A DNA stretch of 64,000 nucleotides from Linepithema humile (Eukaryota > Arthropoda > Insecta > Hymenoptera > Formicidae): the NCBI RefSeq assembly GCF_040581485.1, contig NC_090134.1:2976001-3040000 (forward strand), read 5' to 3'. Both the position numbers and the translations under genes were made by a program. Of the stretch, positions 36,268 to 48,000 are shown piece after piece. Below the pieces are notes generated by a model. That model did not search any database and was not told the DNA's origin. It was given only the letters and a program-made list of their open reading frames with translations. Each line of letters begins with the position of its first letter. Position 1 is the stretch's first letter.

Positions 36268-37563
36268 ATATCGTAAAAATAAGATAAGCTTATTGATTTT
36301 TAAAGATTCTTTTCGCAAGCAATTGCCATTTTAACGAACTATCTATTTTGGAGCTTACATTTCTGATAATTTCCATAAATATGTTACTTATTCTGATTTA
36401 CTATTTTAGGGTATTATTTAGCTAATAATAATTTTAGTTCTACTGTCTTCTTGATATTCACATTCAATAAAATGACAATCGTACTTAAATATAACAAATT
36501 TGCCTGTATTTTATCAAATTATTAAAAGATTATTATACTCTATAATTCAATAATTTTTCTTTTTAACTAAATGCGATAAAAATGTCCAAATTTTAACTAA
36601 ATGCGATTATTAGTAAAACACAAACACACATTTGGCGTATACTTAAGATTCAGTCACGGATATCACTCCGATTTCCGAGAGATTTATTTTATTGCCGGCT
36701 ATTTAGTCAGCGACGTTCTAAAAGCGATTATTACGGTGCAATACAACTCAATACTCGTAGAGAAATGCGTTCACTCGCTCGCTACGCGCTCGTAGTCTGT
36801 CACTTAGGTGGATATCCGGTCTGCCGAATGTCCTGGCAGTTGTTATAGTTTAATGCGTCAGGCGCCGCTATAATGCGGATTCATTGCCGGTGAAAGCAGC
36901 GTCGGGTGGGCAGTCGTTCGTGTAAACATCGTGTACGCCGGCTAGCCAGCCAACGAGAAATCCTGCAACCGCGCGTCCGCATACGTTGTATATACGTTTA
37001 CCGTCTTTCTGTCGGCGGCCCTCTGTCCATTCACTCCAAGGACGTGCGCCCTTATTTCGTCTCAGTTGCCTTTAATGAAAGTCATAAAGCGCGTTCTCGA
37101 ATTTGCGGCGCGCGTGATGCTGGCGAACTGGCGCCGGAGCGGTGCGAGAAGCCTCGTATTCACGTAGGAAGACGATAGGGTTTCCGCAATAGAATGACCG
37201 CATCGAAAAGGCGAGTCAATGTGTCGGCGGTGTTGACGTAATGATCACCGAATGGCGCGAGCTATCCGTACAGCCACTCATGTCTTATGCGCGCGCGCGC
37301 GCGAACTGATACAGCTTAATCAGGTAGGCACGCATCTGTTACGCTCCGGTCAAATTCGCACGCTATCAAGTTAATTTATTTATTTATATTAATAATTTTG
37401 AATAATTTAGCTTTGCTGCCCCGATTAGCTTGACGAAGATGCTCTTGTTGTTGCATTGTTGGAAGATGCGGGCGTTGCTTGGCCGGGTATATCAGACAAA
37501 TGCCATTGATAGTGACCACCGTCAGGAGATGTTCACATTGGTATGGCTATGTAGTCTCAATGG

Positions 37564-37617
37564 AATAATATCTATCTGCCGCGGAATAATATCTCTCGAC
37601 GGAATAATATCTATATT
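37564..37617. repeat. Triplicated GGAATAATATCT motif
   Basis: GGAATAATATCT occurs three times within about 50 bp, with spacers of 8 and 6 bases. Spacing between copies is 20 then 18 bp, so it is a short degenerate tandem array rather than a clean satellite. Confidence 0.75.
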
Positions 37618-38940
37618 CGAATAGAACGGATATTCAATTTCGCGCAATGCCAGATTAAACTCAGGTTTATCAGAATAAAGCTACCGGCAAATTATTATTG
37701 TAGCGACATATGATGTTACAGTGATAAAACGTCTTCTGTGAGATTTGCCAATGAGAGTTTTTCCAGCGAGAAATCTCTGTTTCGCGATGGTTTAATTGTC
37801 TAGGAAAAAAAGCGTAATTGCGGAATTTTTTTTCTTCTTTTATCATTAAAAAAAAAGACGTAAACCGACTGCTCTTTCAGAATGGTGCGTTTAAGAATTT
37901 TCACTTTTATATTCAGCCGTAAGTGATTTTCCTCTTTCTTTTCGTATTCTGCGAGAATTCGTGTTCTGGAATACGAAACATAGCACACTCCATTCCATTG
38001 CATGTATTATAATGTTAACGTATAATGTTACGAAAGTCTATCGCAACCCGCACTAACTAGAAATAGGGCTTCATGGAACAGCTGATATAGATTTAATAGC
38101 CTAAGCTTCATGCGGGATGCATTAGTACTGCGATTACTGCGTAAGGGGAGATTTGTGGTTTATGTATAACTCTCCCATATTATGTGTAACTCCCACGATT
38201 ATAGAGTTCACGAATGTATTAAATCATTAGTGAATGTTTGCCGTATACATTATCGGGTCCTAGCGTCGACTACGTTGCACGTTGTAGTACAACGCGGCAA
38301 TGAAAATGCGTCCCTAAATTATTTGTCTTAAAATTTTCAGTCTATGCCCTACAAGAATTATGTCTCTCATAAATTATATTAGGTATATATTTGTCGGAGA
38401 CAAGTCAAAAAGAGTAGAAGGATATTTAAAGAATCAAATCTTTTCAAAAAGTCTCTTTACTTTTAAACTTTTTGACCTCGTGATGACCTCTAAAATACAG
38501 CATATGATATTATCTTTTCGAGATTTCCTGTTAGAAATAGATATCGAGAGATCTTTCTTTCCACCTCTTTCTACTTTCTTGAACAAATTTATCCTTTCCA
38601 TTTTAATTTTTAAAACAAATTTTTTTATTGTGCTACATTTTTATTATAAAAAACCTCATTTTAGTAATATAAAAATGTATTTAAAAAATTAAGAAGCAAA
38701 TTAGACTATATATCGTAATCGTTCACAAGAGTTTAAACTTTGAAGAATTTGAAAGTTACGAAATTTTCTGCTATCGAGAAACGCTTCGTTTGGTGTTAAA
38801 ATTTATAAACGGCGAGTATCGTTAATTCCATCATGGTCTATTCATTGTCGGACAATATTTCTCTCTTCATACATTTTAATTTGGTGACCTTCCATCATAC
38901 GCGTGCGCGCTTTAATTCATTCCTTTTGTTCCGTGACCGG

Positions 38941-39068
38941 ATTCATCATCTCTCTCTCTCTCTTTTTCTCTCTCTGCCGCTGCTGTCCATATTCAGGCCG
39001 CGCAGCGGCGGTCGTGCATTGTTGTATGTACCGATCCTTTGACGGTTTTGCTAAGTGAAGTGCATCAG
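38941..39068 (+). CDS. Possible internal 72-nt exon, phase 0-0
   Basis: A long pyrimidine tract (38951-38984) leads to TCCATATTCAG| at 38996 and a 72-nt segment (38997-39068) ending GCATCAG|GTGAGC. Of three frames only frame 1 is open; it encodes 24 aa, including CIVVCTDPLTVLLSEVHQ. The phase (0-0) would accept the phase-0 end at 15151, but linking them is speculation across 24 kb. I do not recognise the peptide. The feature start given includes the pyrimidine tract. Confidence 0.3.
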
Positions 39069-39629
39069 GTGAGCAATTTGCCGTAATGTGCGCATGCTGC
39101 GTTGTGATGAATGTGTACCATTGCATAAATATTTATCCCTATCGAAATGTTCTATCGCGCAATAACATATTTTAATTAGGAATTTTTCAGCGCTTATTTC
39201 GCGCTGATACGAAGATGCGTTCTCACGGAGTATCATAATTTTCTCAGATGCGTTACTTCAGTATGCAAACTTTTATGCGATCTCTTGTTCCGCAGTTCTT
39301 TTCTCTTCCATTCCATGGTGTTTGCATATCTCATTATTTTAGTGCATTAAATGTCACGACGGTCATCTAATCGATTTATATTTTATTATTCATATAATGT
39401 TTTATTATCATATTTTATATACATTTAATATATATATTTCCAAAATTTACTAGATTATACACTTTTTACACACATGAGATGCATAGTAAAAACTGATAAA
39501 AGGTTATATATATATTGAGTATATTATTATTTAACATATTTGTGACCCTACATAATCTACGCACGTGTACACAGAAATACATTCCCGCGCAAACGGTAGA
39601 TTTTCCGCGCGCTCGTAAAAGCCGGCAAA

Positions 39630-39920
39630 ACGCGAGAGCGTCACTGCTCGCATAATCACGGACCTGCGTTACTACCCGCGGCACATTTACGAGCAGCCTC
39701 GCCTCTCGGCCGGTGACATAATGTAAAATGAACCAAGATTTATATCGCACTCGGCGTATTTTACGCGTTCGTACGGGGTCGATTGTCCGCCGGCGACCGG
39801 TGCTTCGTATCTCGTATCGAGTGCGCGAACGTCCGAATTTGCTCTGTAACGCCGGCTTTGTGCTATTTAATTTTCGTGCGGCACAATTATCCACCGGACA
39901 TACTCCGCGCACTGTCACTC
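39630..39920. repeat. Diverged duplication, copy A
   Basis: Ordered matches to 41022-41310: GAGCGTCACTGC, a CGGCCGG block followed by GA(C/T)GACA.AATG.AAAATG.AC, AAGATTT, TTTACGCG, TGCGAACGTCCG and GCGGCA.AATT. Identity between these blocks is low, so this is an old duplication. Confidence 0.6.
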
Positions 39921-40779
39921 GTTAAACGTTTACCGTTGCGCGCGGATTCCGCGCGAGATGATCTCTCGCGACGAATGACAGAGCCAAATTATAGAGACGT
40001 CATAATAATTTCTCTCACGCTCGAAATGTTAAACGCTTTTGTAAAATCAGATGATATCTGAAATTTATAAAATATACAAGATATTTCTTACTTTTAATTT
40101 TAGTATGTTTCTTTGAATCATTCTATGAAATATAGTAAAAATTGATTTTACATTTATTTAATAAACTATAGTTAAAATAAAGTTCATTTTTAGAATGCTA
40201 TTAATTTCATGTGAAAATCAGCGAAACATGTATATGTTGGGTGACATTAATGTTTGCAGAATTGTTAATAAAGATTCACTAATTAGCCAGTATTGCGCGT
40301 ATGGAGACGTAAGTGCGAATTCGTGTTTCCATCATTAAGTAATATAATTATATAAATAACCATAACTAGAACAAACTTTCTTGAATTGGAGTGGCAAAGT
40401 TGATTTTAAGTTATTATTGATATTGCCAGTAACATTAACTGTAATTTCTGCCCGTTTTCTAATATTTCTTGTCTAGAGATATAAATGAAAATATCACTAT
40501 TATTGGATAATTACGTATCGTTGGCTATAATAGTTTTGCAAATTGGATCGCCCAAATTTATGGAATTATTGCAATAATGATATGCATTAATAGTACTCGT
40601 TAATTATAGTTTCTGTTTTTACTAAGTTTAGGAACATAATTCTGTTTTCACCGTATATGAATTTAGTCCATTTTCATATATTCCTTGCGTAAGGATGTAA
40701 ATGATAATTCATATGCCTCCTATTTATAATTATGTAAACAACAACAGTATGAATAACAGTTTCATGACTAGAATGGCAG

Positions 40780-40907
40780 TTACTGAATATTCGTTAGTTA
40801 TTAAATATCGGATTGTACACAGTATGATTATACACAGTATAATTCGATAAAGTGTATAATCATATTGTGTACAATCCGATATTTAATAATTAACGAATAT
40901 TCAGTAA
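40780..40907. repeat. Near-perfect long hairpin (56-bp arms, 16-base loop)
   Basis: The left arm 40780-40835 (TTACTGAATATTCGTTAGTT...) and right arm 40852-40907 (...AACGAATATTCAGTAA) are inverted copies. The only two differences (left G against right T) keep G:U pairing in RNA, so an RNA from this strand would pair over all 56 positions. No clear target duplication is seen. It is a foldback mini-element or a hairpin-RNA source. Confidence 0.85.
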
Positions 40908-41021
40908 TAATAGTTTCCGAATATTTCTTATTAAATAGTAGAAGAGGATTCGTGTCATAGTTAATACAGGTTCATAAATAATGATAATGTTGACCGGAAT
41001 AATCACATGAACCGTGATGCA

Positions 41022-41310
41022 CTTGAGCGTCACTGCGTAATCGCGCTGTAACACTCTCTTGCACCGCTCGGCGTTGATTCTCGCTGCGCCGGCCGGCTCG
41101 TCGGGCGGATGACAAAATGCAAAATGGACGAAGATTTGCATCCGAACTGGCTTTGCTTTACGCGCTGCCGGGTGCGTCCGTCGGGGCGTAGGTGGATTCG
41201 CGGGGGCGCGCGGAGAATGGCGCAGTGAATCCTCTCGTTCGATTATGCGAACGTCCGTATCGTCACGGATGATGTGCGACGCGGCATAATTTCATGGCTC
41301 GCACGAAACC
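41022..41310. repeat. Diverged duplication, copy B
   Basis: Partner of 39630-39920; see that entry for shared blocks. It starts about 115 bp right of the hairpin at 40780-40907, so the hairpin lies between the two copies. Confidence 0.6.
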
Positions 41311-44300
41311 GGGTACAGAGACTCGATAGCTTTGTCGAAAGGGAATGGAACAGCGCGTCGTTGTGCCAATCTCTTCTCGAACTTCCGCCGATATTGATTA
41401 TTGTACGGGAAATGTAACATCTGTCAAGATACGTGACAAGAGCTGATTGATAAACAAAAATTAATCATAGCGAGAAAAATTTGTTTGAATTTACTTTTTT
41501 TGTAGCTTGTGTTTCTAAATTAATTAGTTCAACAGTTGTTTAATAATTATTCTAGTAATAATACATACTGTTATTTCTCGAAAGTATGTCTCAGAAGTTA
41601 TAATTTATGGTTTAGAATATCCAAGACGTGTTTAAAATATGGGTTGGTTGAAAATAACGTTTACATAAACGTATCTTTTATGTAAATCCTCAGTATTATT
41701 CCATCCACGATACAACGCGGGACTCTTGGGGTAACTTTCGGCAACTTCGGGCATTACGCGATATCCGTCCGTTGTTTTATCGAAAGTTTGTCGCGTCAGC
41801 GATCCGTGAGGGAAGTTACAATCGGTTCGAAAGAGGGAAACATATCCCATTGCATCTTTCTTGCTGAAAGTCAAACAACGGTTGAGTCGCGGTGTGGCCA
41901 AGAGCGAAACTTTTGCGACGATAAATCGATATTCGTTCTTTGAAATGCGGCGGGCAGTATTCATCCACGATGTTTCCCGTGTTCCCTATTAGAGACGCTT
42001 CGACCTATCCCCGCGGAAAGTTTCCCGTGCTCTTGGAAATTGACGGAATTTGCGAACGGCGCCGGAGAAGGATGGCTCTCGCCTGTTTTTCTTTCTCCTT
42101 ACTCCAACTTTGCACCGTGTAGAGAACGGTTCGTTTCCGGCGACTATTTACTTTTAATAATAGCACGAGAAATCGAATGTCGATTTTGAATACCAGGCGT
42201 GCTCTTTCTTCTTCGCCAAGATAAGATCGTCTATGTGCGAAATTGAATTTCCAATTCAATTCTCTCTACGGCGTGCGATATCACGCGGCGTATTTTTTTA
42301 TGCGAGATGTCCACAGATGTATTGCATATATCGTTTTATCTATTGATTTCTTGTTAAGCATTTGATTTAGAAACTCCATTTTTTTTCAACGTAAATTTTC
42401 AAGCATTAATGATCTCTGAGTTTAGTTTCACGTAAATTTTTCACAATTTACAAGTTGATTTAATCGTCAAAATGCCGAAGTGTAATCTAGCAACGTGTAT
42501 AGTTTATGGTTCATAAGTTCGTGTTTATCAAGCAACAACAAGCAACATGATGTATTCACGATGAAGTTTCGCCGAACTGTTCGCCGCATTAGGCGATCTT
42601 TTCGCTATTAATGCGATTTTCTACGGCGCCATGTGTGACAGGATAAAGTAAAAAAACTGTTCGCGCGTTTCCCGGGTTTCGCAGAGTCCAAAAAAACATC
42701 GCGGACTAACGCCGCTCTCGTGTCATCTCTTGCATCTCCTTTTTCCGAGCAATCGTTTCGTCATCAGTGGGATTTTCTTGAGAATGGGCAGACTGATGCA
42801 AATGTATCGTGCTGGATTTTTCAATATCATATGAAAAATTTCGAAAACAGGATTTTGCGCCGGGATTTTCCATTCGATGTCTTTAGTATGGAAATTAGCT
42901 TTTGTATTTTTAAAAAATTCTCGTTTTGCATTGGAAACATTTTTTTGCTAAAGCTGAGGATTATTTGTTGCTAAAGTAATAAAAAATTTATAATGATAAA
43001 ATCAAGAGATATTGTTTCTTAGCAATTAGGAATTTATAAACAAAACTTCGTTGGCTTTTTTTATAAATTAAACATTATTGTTTAAACTATATATTAATTT
43101 TATAATGTAAATTTTTTATTTTTTTATTAAACAGTCATCGTGTTATTTATGTGCCATGGTTGTTAACTCTCCCACTTGATCTAATTAATTTTGCGTGATT
43201 CTTTATATTTTTTTCCTTATCTTTCGCCCAGATCGCAGGTGAATTATCTTCTGGAATGTTCTCTGTAGGTACAATTATATACATTTTTTAATTTTTAATG
43301 ATATGTCTAAAGTTCGCGCGCGAATAGAATTACAGACAGAAACTCGAGTTCGATGCAATCTCTCTATAGATAGCATCGTGCGTTCTCGCGTGTGGCGTGT
43401 AACGCTTTCATTAGACGAGTTATTATCTGCACCGGATATATTGCGAAACACGTTGAATAGCCTTTGTCACGTAGTTTTCGTTGTGAAGGCTTTCATCGAT
43501 TTAAAATGTTTTGACGAGCTCGAGTAATAAACGTATTCTATAGTTCGAGTTGAGCGAGTGAAAGGTGGAAAATGTTATAACTGATTCAATTGCAAATTAC
43601 TTATAATCCAAATAAAAATTTCAATCAAAATTTTTTTAAAACTTTGTATCCGATTATGCGATAGTGGCATGTGACTAGAAATTTATAAAATACCGGCATG
43701 AATAAACAACGATCCTCTCGTTAATACGAGGTCAGTCAGTGTTTTTTATCTCGTTTTTATAAAACGCGAAGAAATATGTAAACTCAGCGAAACGAAGCTC
43801 GCGTAATGTTTTAATCCGATCACCGTTCGTTTTAGCATAGAGATGTGATGTGATTATTAAATTTGCATATATCACACGCACGCAGTTTTTGCCGAAAGTT
43901 TCGAAGTCAAAACATTGATTTCTTCAAATTGGAGAGAATTACTTTTCCAGGAATAGTAGCAAAGCTGAAAAAAGAGCATTCAGAATTTCTCTTTACATTA
44001 TTATTTTATAAACTCTATCAATTTTATTATCTTAGTTCCAGAGGATATCGGAATATTATAACACGGACGTCTCAGTCAGGACGTCGCAAAATCTAAAAAT
44101 TTAAAAGTTCAGTGATTCTAAAGTCAAATGAAGTATGATTAAAAAATAAGGCAGACGAAAAAGTTTAAGAGCGGTTTCCGTTCACTAGCATTAATTTCTG
44201 GCATCCTTGTCACTTTGACTTTATCATCCCCAACGGGCACTCGATATGTCGATACGACCGATCGAGCTTTGACACGTCATTCGGTGACTTGTTACTCGGA

Positions 44301-44667
44301 CCTCGAACCTAATTTGACAGTGAATACGACGGATAGGAAACTGCACAACAAGACCAACAGAAGTAGAAAGCGATCGTGTGATTAATACGAATGTCAGACA
44401 TTGAGACGCGCGCACATATATTCAAAATTTAATTTCATTTAGGATCACTTCAATATTTGACGCTAATTAAGGCGTTAATGAAAACTCTCGGAGCGAATAG
44501 TCTCACGAAATCCGAAGGCACGCACTTCCTTCTTTCACCCTCTTCCTGCGCGAGAATGCCACTCCCGTCTTTCACTCTTCGTTGCGCGCTTTCGAGTAGA
44601 TCCGAGAAAGATGGATGATCATGGTACGAGAATCAAGTCTACACGCAATGAGGAACACGTACATGTA
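41311..44667. other. Gene-free stretch
   Basis: GC-richer islands lie at about 41690-42290, 42550-42730, 43300-43520 and 44200-44420. Frames are short, without paired splice sites. Nothing else recognised. Confidence 0.4.
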
Positions 44668-44689
44668 TATAGAGTGTCCCTGAAAGAGA

Positions 44690-44723
<34 letters not shown>

Positions 44724-45023
44724 CATAGAGTTTGCTCAGTGAATATTGAATCAAAATTATATTTTCCAAATTTGATATTAAAAATTAGAATTTTAATTGA
44801 TTAGGTTTTAAAAGGTAATGAAATGCAAGCAAGGAAAATCAATTTTCAATGAAGAATTTAAAGCGAACATTAGCTTAATAAAAATCTTATAGTTTTGATT
44901 ACAATAATGTATTGAATCTTTTAATTTTGACGATAATAATAACATTTGTTAAAAGGAAGTTTAACTTGCACTTCAGAAATAGATTTCTATTACTGATTCG
45001 AATTCTGCTTGGGACACCCTGTA
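44668..45023. mobile_element. Short inverted-repeat element with GGGTGTCCC-type ends
   Basis: The left end TATAGAGTGTCCC (44668-44680) and right end GGGACACCCTGTA (45011-45023) are inverted copies with 2 mismatches in 13. The interior (about 330 bp) has no ORF and starts with a 30-bp poly(T) run at 44694-44723. Ends of this type (ACAGGGTGTCCC) are common on insect mobile elements. It is probably non-autonomous; the class is not certain. Confidence 0.65.
44694..44723. repeat. Poly(T) run, 30 bp
   Basis: An uninterrupted T homopolymer inside the element at 44668-45023. Confidence 0.9.
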
Positions 45024-48000
45024 TGAAGATACATCCGACGTTGCGTGCAACTGTTTAGACCGTTAAATAAATCATACAATACCCAAATAGAGATCTTTGT
45101 TTTAAGACGAGGGTATATTCAACGAAGTGCTCTTACTCCAACGCGAAGTTGATTACTTAGAGTTGGAAGCGTCGGAAGGAATCTCGAAATAAGGATCTGC
45201 TTATGATCGCGCGCGTGGAATGCGAGAGCCCGTCCTATTAACGAAAGTCGAGCGATCGAAGGAAATTCATTTTCAGACATTCCTTTAACTTACTTGGCAG
45301 CTTAGATATAATCCATCTCTGGAAATAAATTACGGAGCTGGAGAAAACATGGGCTTTATCCCATTCGAAAATACCGTGCATTTCTATGATATTCGTGAGA
45401 TGCATTATTTAAGTAATTACGAATAAAGAATACACAGCATAGCTGAGCATAATTTTTGTTTGTTTTGTAATTAACTAGTTGCTAATATTTGCATTACTAT
45501 GCGACAGCATATACAACATTTACGTTTCTCCAAATTAAATTCTATGCATTCTCTCTCTGCATTTTCTCATATATCTGTTAAGCAGTCGCTTTAGCACACG
45601 ATCTAATTGTAGAATGAATAATATATTACGAAGGTAGAAAAAAGCAAGAGAAATTTGTACAAATTATTTATGCATAAAAAAAATAGTTCCTTCATTTTAT
45701 GTATTATATAATAGAAGTTAACGCAAATAACACCGACAGACTTTTTTGTTGTTGTCTTGGCTATCTACGGTCTTTTTAAACAAGGTGTTTCTTTTTTTAA
45801 AATAGAAGTTAATTTTTATATTAAAACTTTTTTACGTATAACATTAAGATCATTCTTTTATACATATTTGTTTCCGTTTACTTCGAAATCGAGTGCGTAG
45901 CCATGTAGTTCCATTCCACATGTGTTCGGCGTTTTTTGGTGTCTCTTAATGGGCGATTCACTCGCCCCTCGATACTGTTAAATTTCGATTATCGGCGAAG
46001 AGTGCGGTGAGGGGGAAAGGGGAAGGCGAAGCTAACACAAGGTTCGTGTATGTATCGTGTGGACGACAGAGCCAACGAGAGCCAGCAATCAATTCTCTTT
46101 TGCCAAATTAGTCTGACAATAAAACTCTCTCGATCCCCCTTCTCGTCGCATCTCTCCCTCCGTGCCTTCCCTTCGTGTTGTGTTGCAGGTACACGTAGCA
46201 AGATAGCGAAGAGCGCGGGCTGGACGGGGAGGGCTCGAACATTGAAAATTCTCTGTGATTCGGCGGAATTGATTAGTCCACCGCGCCGCTTTCGCGTATT
46301 TATGCAGGCCGCCTAGTCGTTACTGCTCGTGATTTCAGTTTGCATACGAGCCGGACTAATGCACGTACAAACGCGGGCGCGAGTCCACCAAATTATTCGC
46401 TCGTGACGATTAACAATATCGGGACCAGGCTTATCCTGCGGGACCGACAAGCCCGAAGTCGCCCTCGCCGTCCGGCATTCATCGGTCCCTCGATTCCAAA
46501 TTGATGGAATGTCATTGGTGGAATGTCGTACGACGCGATCCGGATATCGATCGCGTATGTGAAATGCGTAAAATTTCGTACTCAGGTGTGAGGTAGATTA
46601 GTATCAGTTCTAATTTGTAAGTTGCAATATCTAACCTAGGGATATTTGAAAATAAAATTTCGCTATTTAACTTTGTGTTGTTTAAGTGGTAATAAAAAGA
46701 GCAGCTTTCACAAAATAATTCTTACTATTTTCTATATATAATTTCGTTATTTTTATATACGTTATTTTTAAATATGCAGTTTTAGAGAAAAGAGTACATA
46801 ATATAAAGTTCCATTTTAGAGATTTATCAAACTTTACGGAGTAAGTAATTGATTTCACAGACTGTTAGTTTCACTAAATGTACATAATTGCGGACGCCGT
46901 TACTTTAAACCGGGCATCATAATGTTACTTTTGGCCGTTTTGCCGATCCCGCTGCGTGACACTATAGTAGAATTATTATTATTATGTACAAAATAGAACA
47001 GAACAAGGCTGTCGGATTATTCGCTCGCGGAAATCGACATCCCCAGGTGATCGAATTCCCACCGATGTGTATTGTTTTCGCTTGCGACAGCGCGTCGGTT
47101 GATCGAAAATCAACCGTGCACCGGACGCTAGCGATTTGCCGTGCTAAATGTTTACGCGCACTTATTATCGCCACGAGCGAATCATAAATATTGCCGTTAA
47201 ATCCAGCTGTTTGAAATCCGAGTTCGCTATTGGTAAATCGGATGAATACTTTCTGTCTCGATAAATTGCTGCTATAATCGCAGTTATTATTGCCTCAATC
47301 GGTACACAAGGTAACCACTCCGCGAATCAGCAACAAACGAACAGTTAACAACCCCAAACGATTTAATCTCTCTGTGCATCGCATTTTATCAGTATTATTG
47401 CGTTAGCGTTTTATAACTGTACGTTAATTATCAGATTAAATTGATGATTCTAATGCAAGAATATTTATCGTGTATAATAATAGCTCCATATGATTGACAA
47501 AATTGAGTATATATAAAATATCAATTAATAATTAGCGACAATATGTGAAGCGAAAGGCTTACCACAATCAGATGTTTAGAATGAATAAAATTTAGAACAA
47601 ATAATTTTACTTTGTAATTTTTTACATATCTTTTAAAAACGTTATTATTTTTTTTGCGAAGTTCACGATATGTGGAACCAAATTTCCGCACTGAAGTCTT
47701 TGACTGTTATTTGAGATTTCAAGCTTTCGAACGGAATTGAGAACACTTCTTATGAATTTTGCATAGTCAATATGTAGAGCGCGTAAAATCGAGATCGAAT
47801 GGAAAGGCAGCGAAGGCAATATTCGCTAGTAAAATCCCCAAGGTATACGTTTAAGTATTCGCAAATTTCGGGCTTTCCAATTGTCTTCGCGCTTAGGGGC
47901 GATAGCGGAAAATGTTGGGCTGGCAAGAAGGCGCGGGCGAAATGTCTGAAATCCGATTTAAAGAGGAAAGCGCCATGCGGCAGTATCGTAAGAAAGATCT

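Larger units (their letters stand above)
28685..38940. other. Gene-free stretch with GC-rich islands
   Basis: GC-rich islands lie at about 29290-29580, 29990-30170, 30680-31200, 32930-33210, 33780-34160, 34730-35660 and 36840-37330. None has a convincing coding exon. Simple repeats are a run of 12 C at 29929-29940, a CTAC-type tetranucleotide array at 35460-35495, 22 T at 36246-36267 and a GC run at 37290-37302. A solitary TACAGGGTGTC at 30177-30187 resembles the ends of the element at 44668 but has no inverted partner nearby. Confidence 0.4.
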
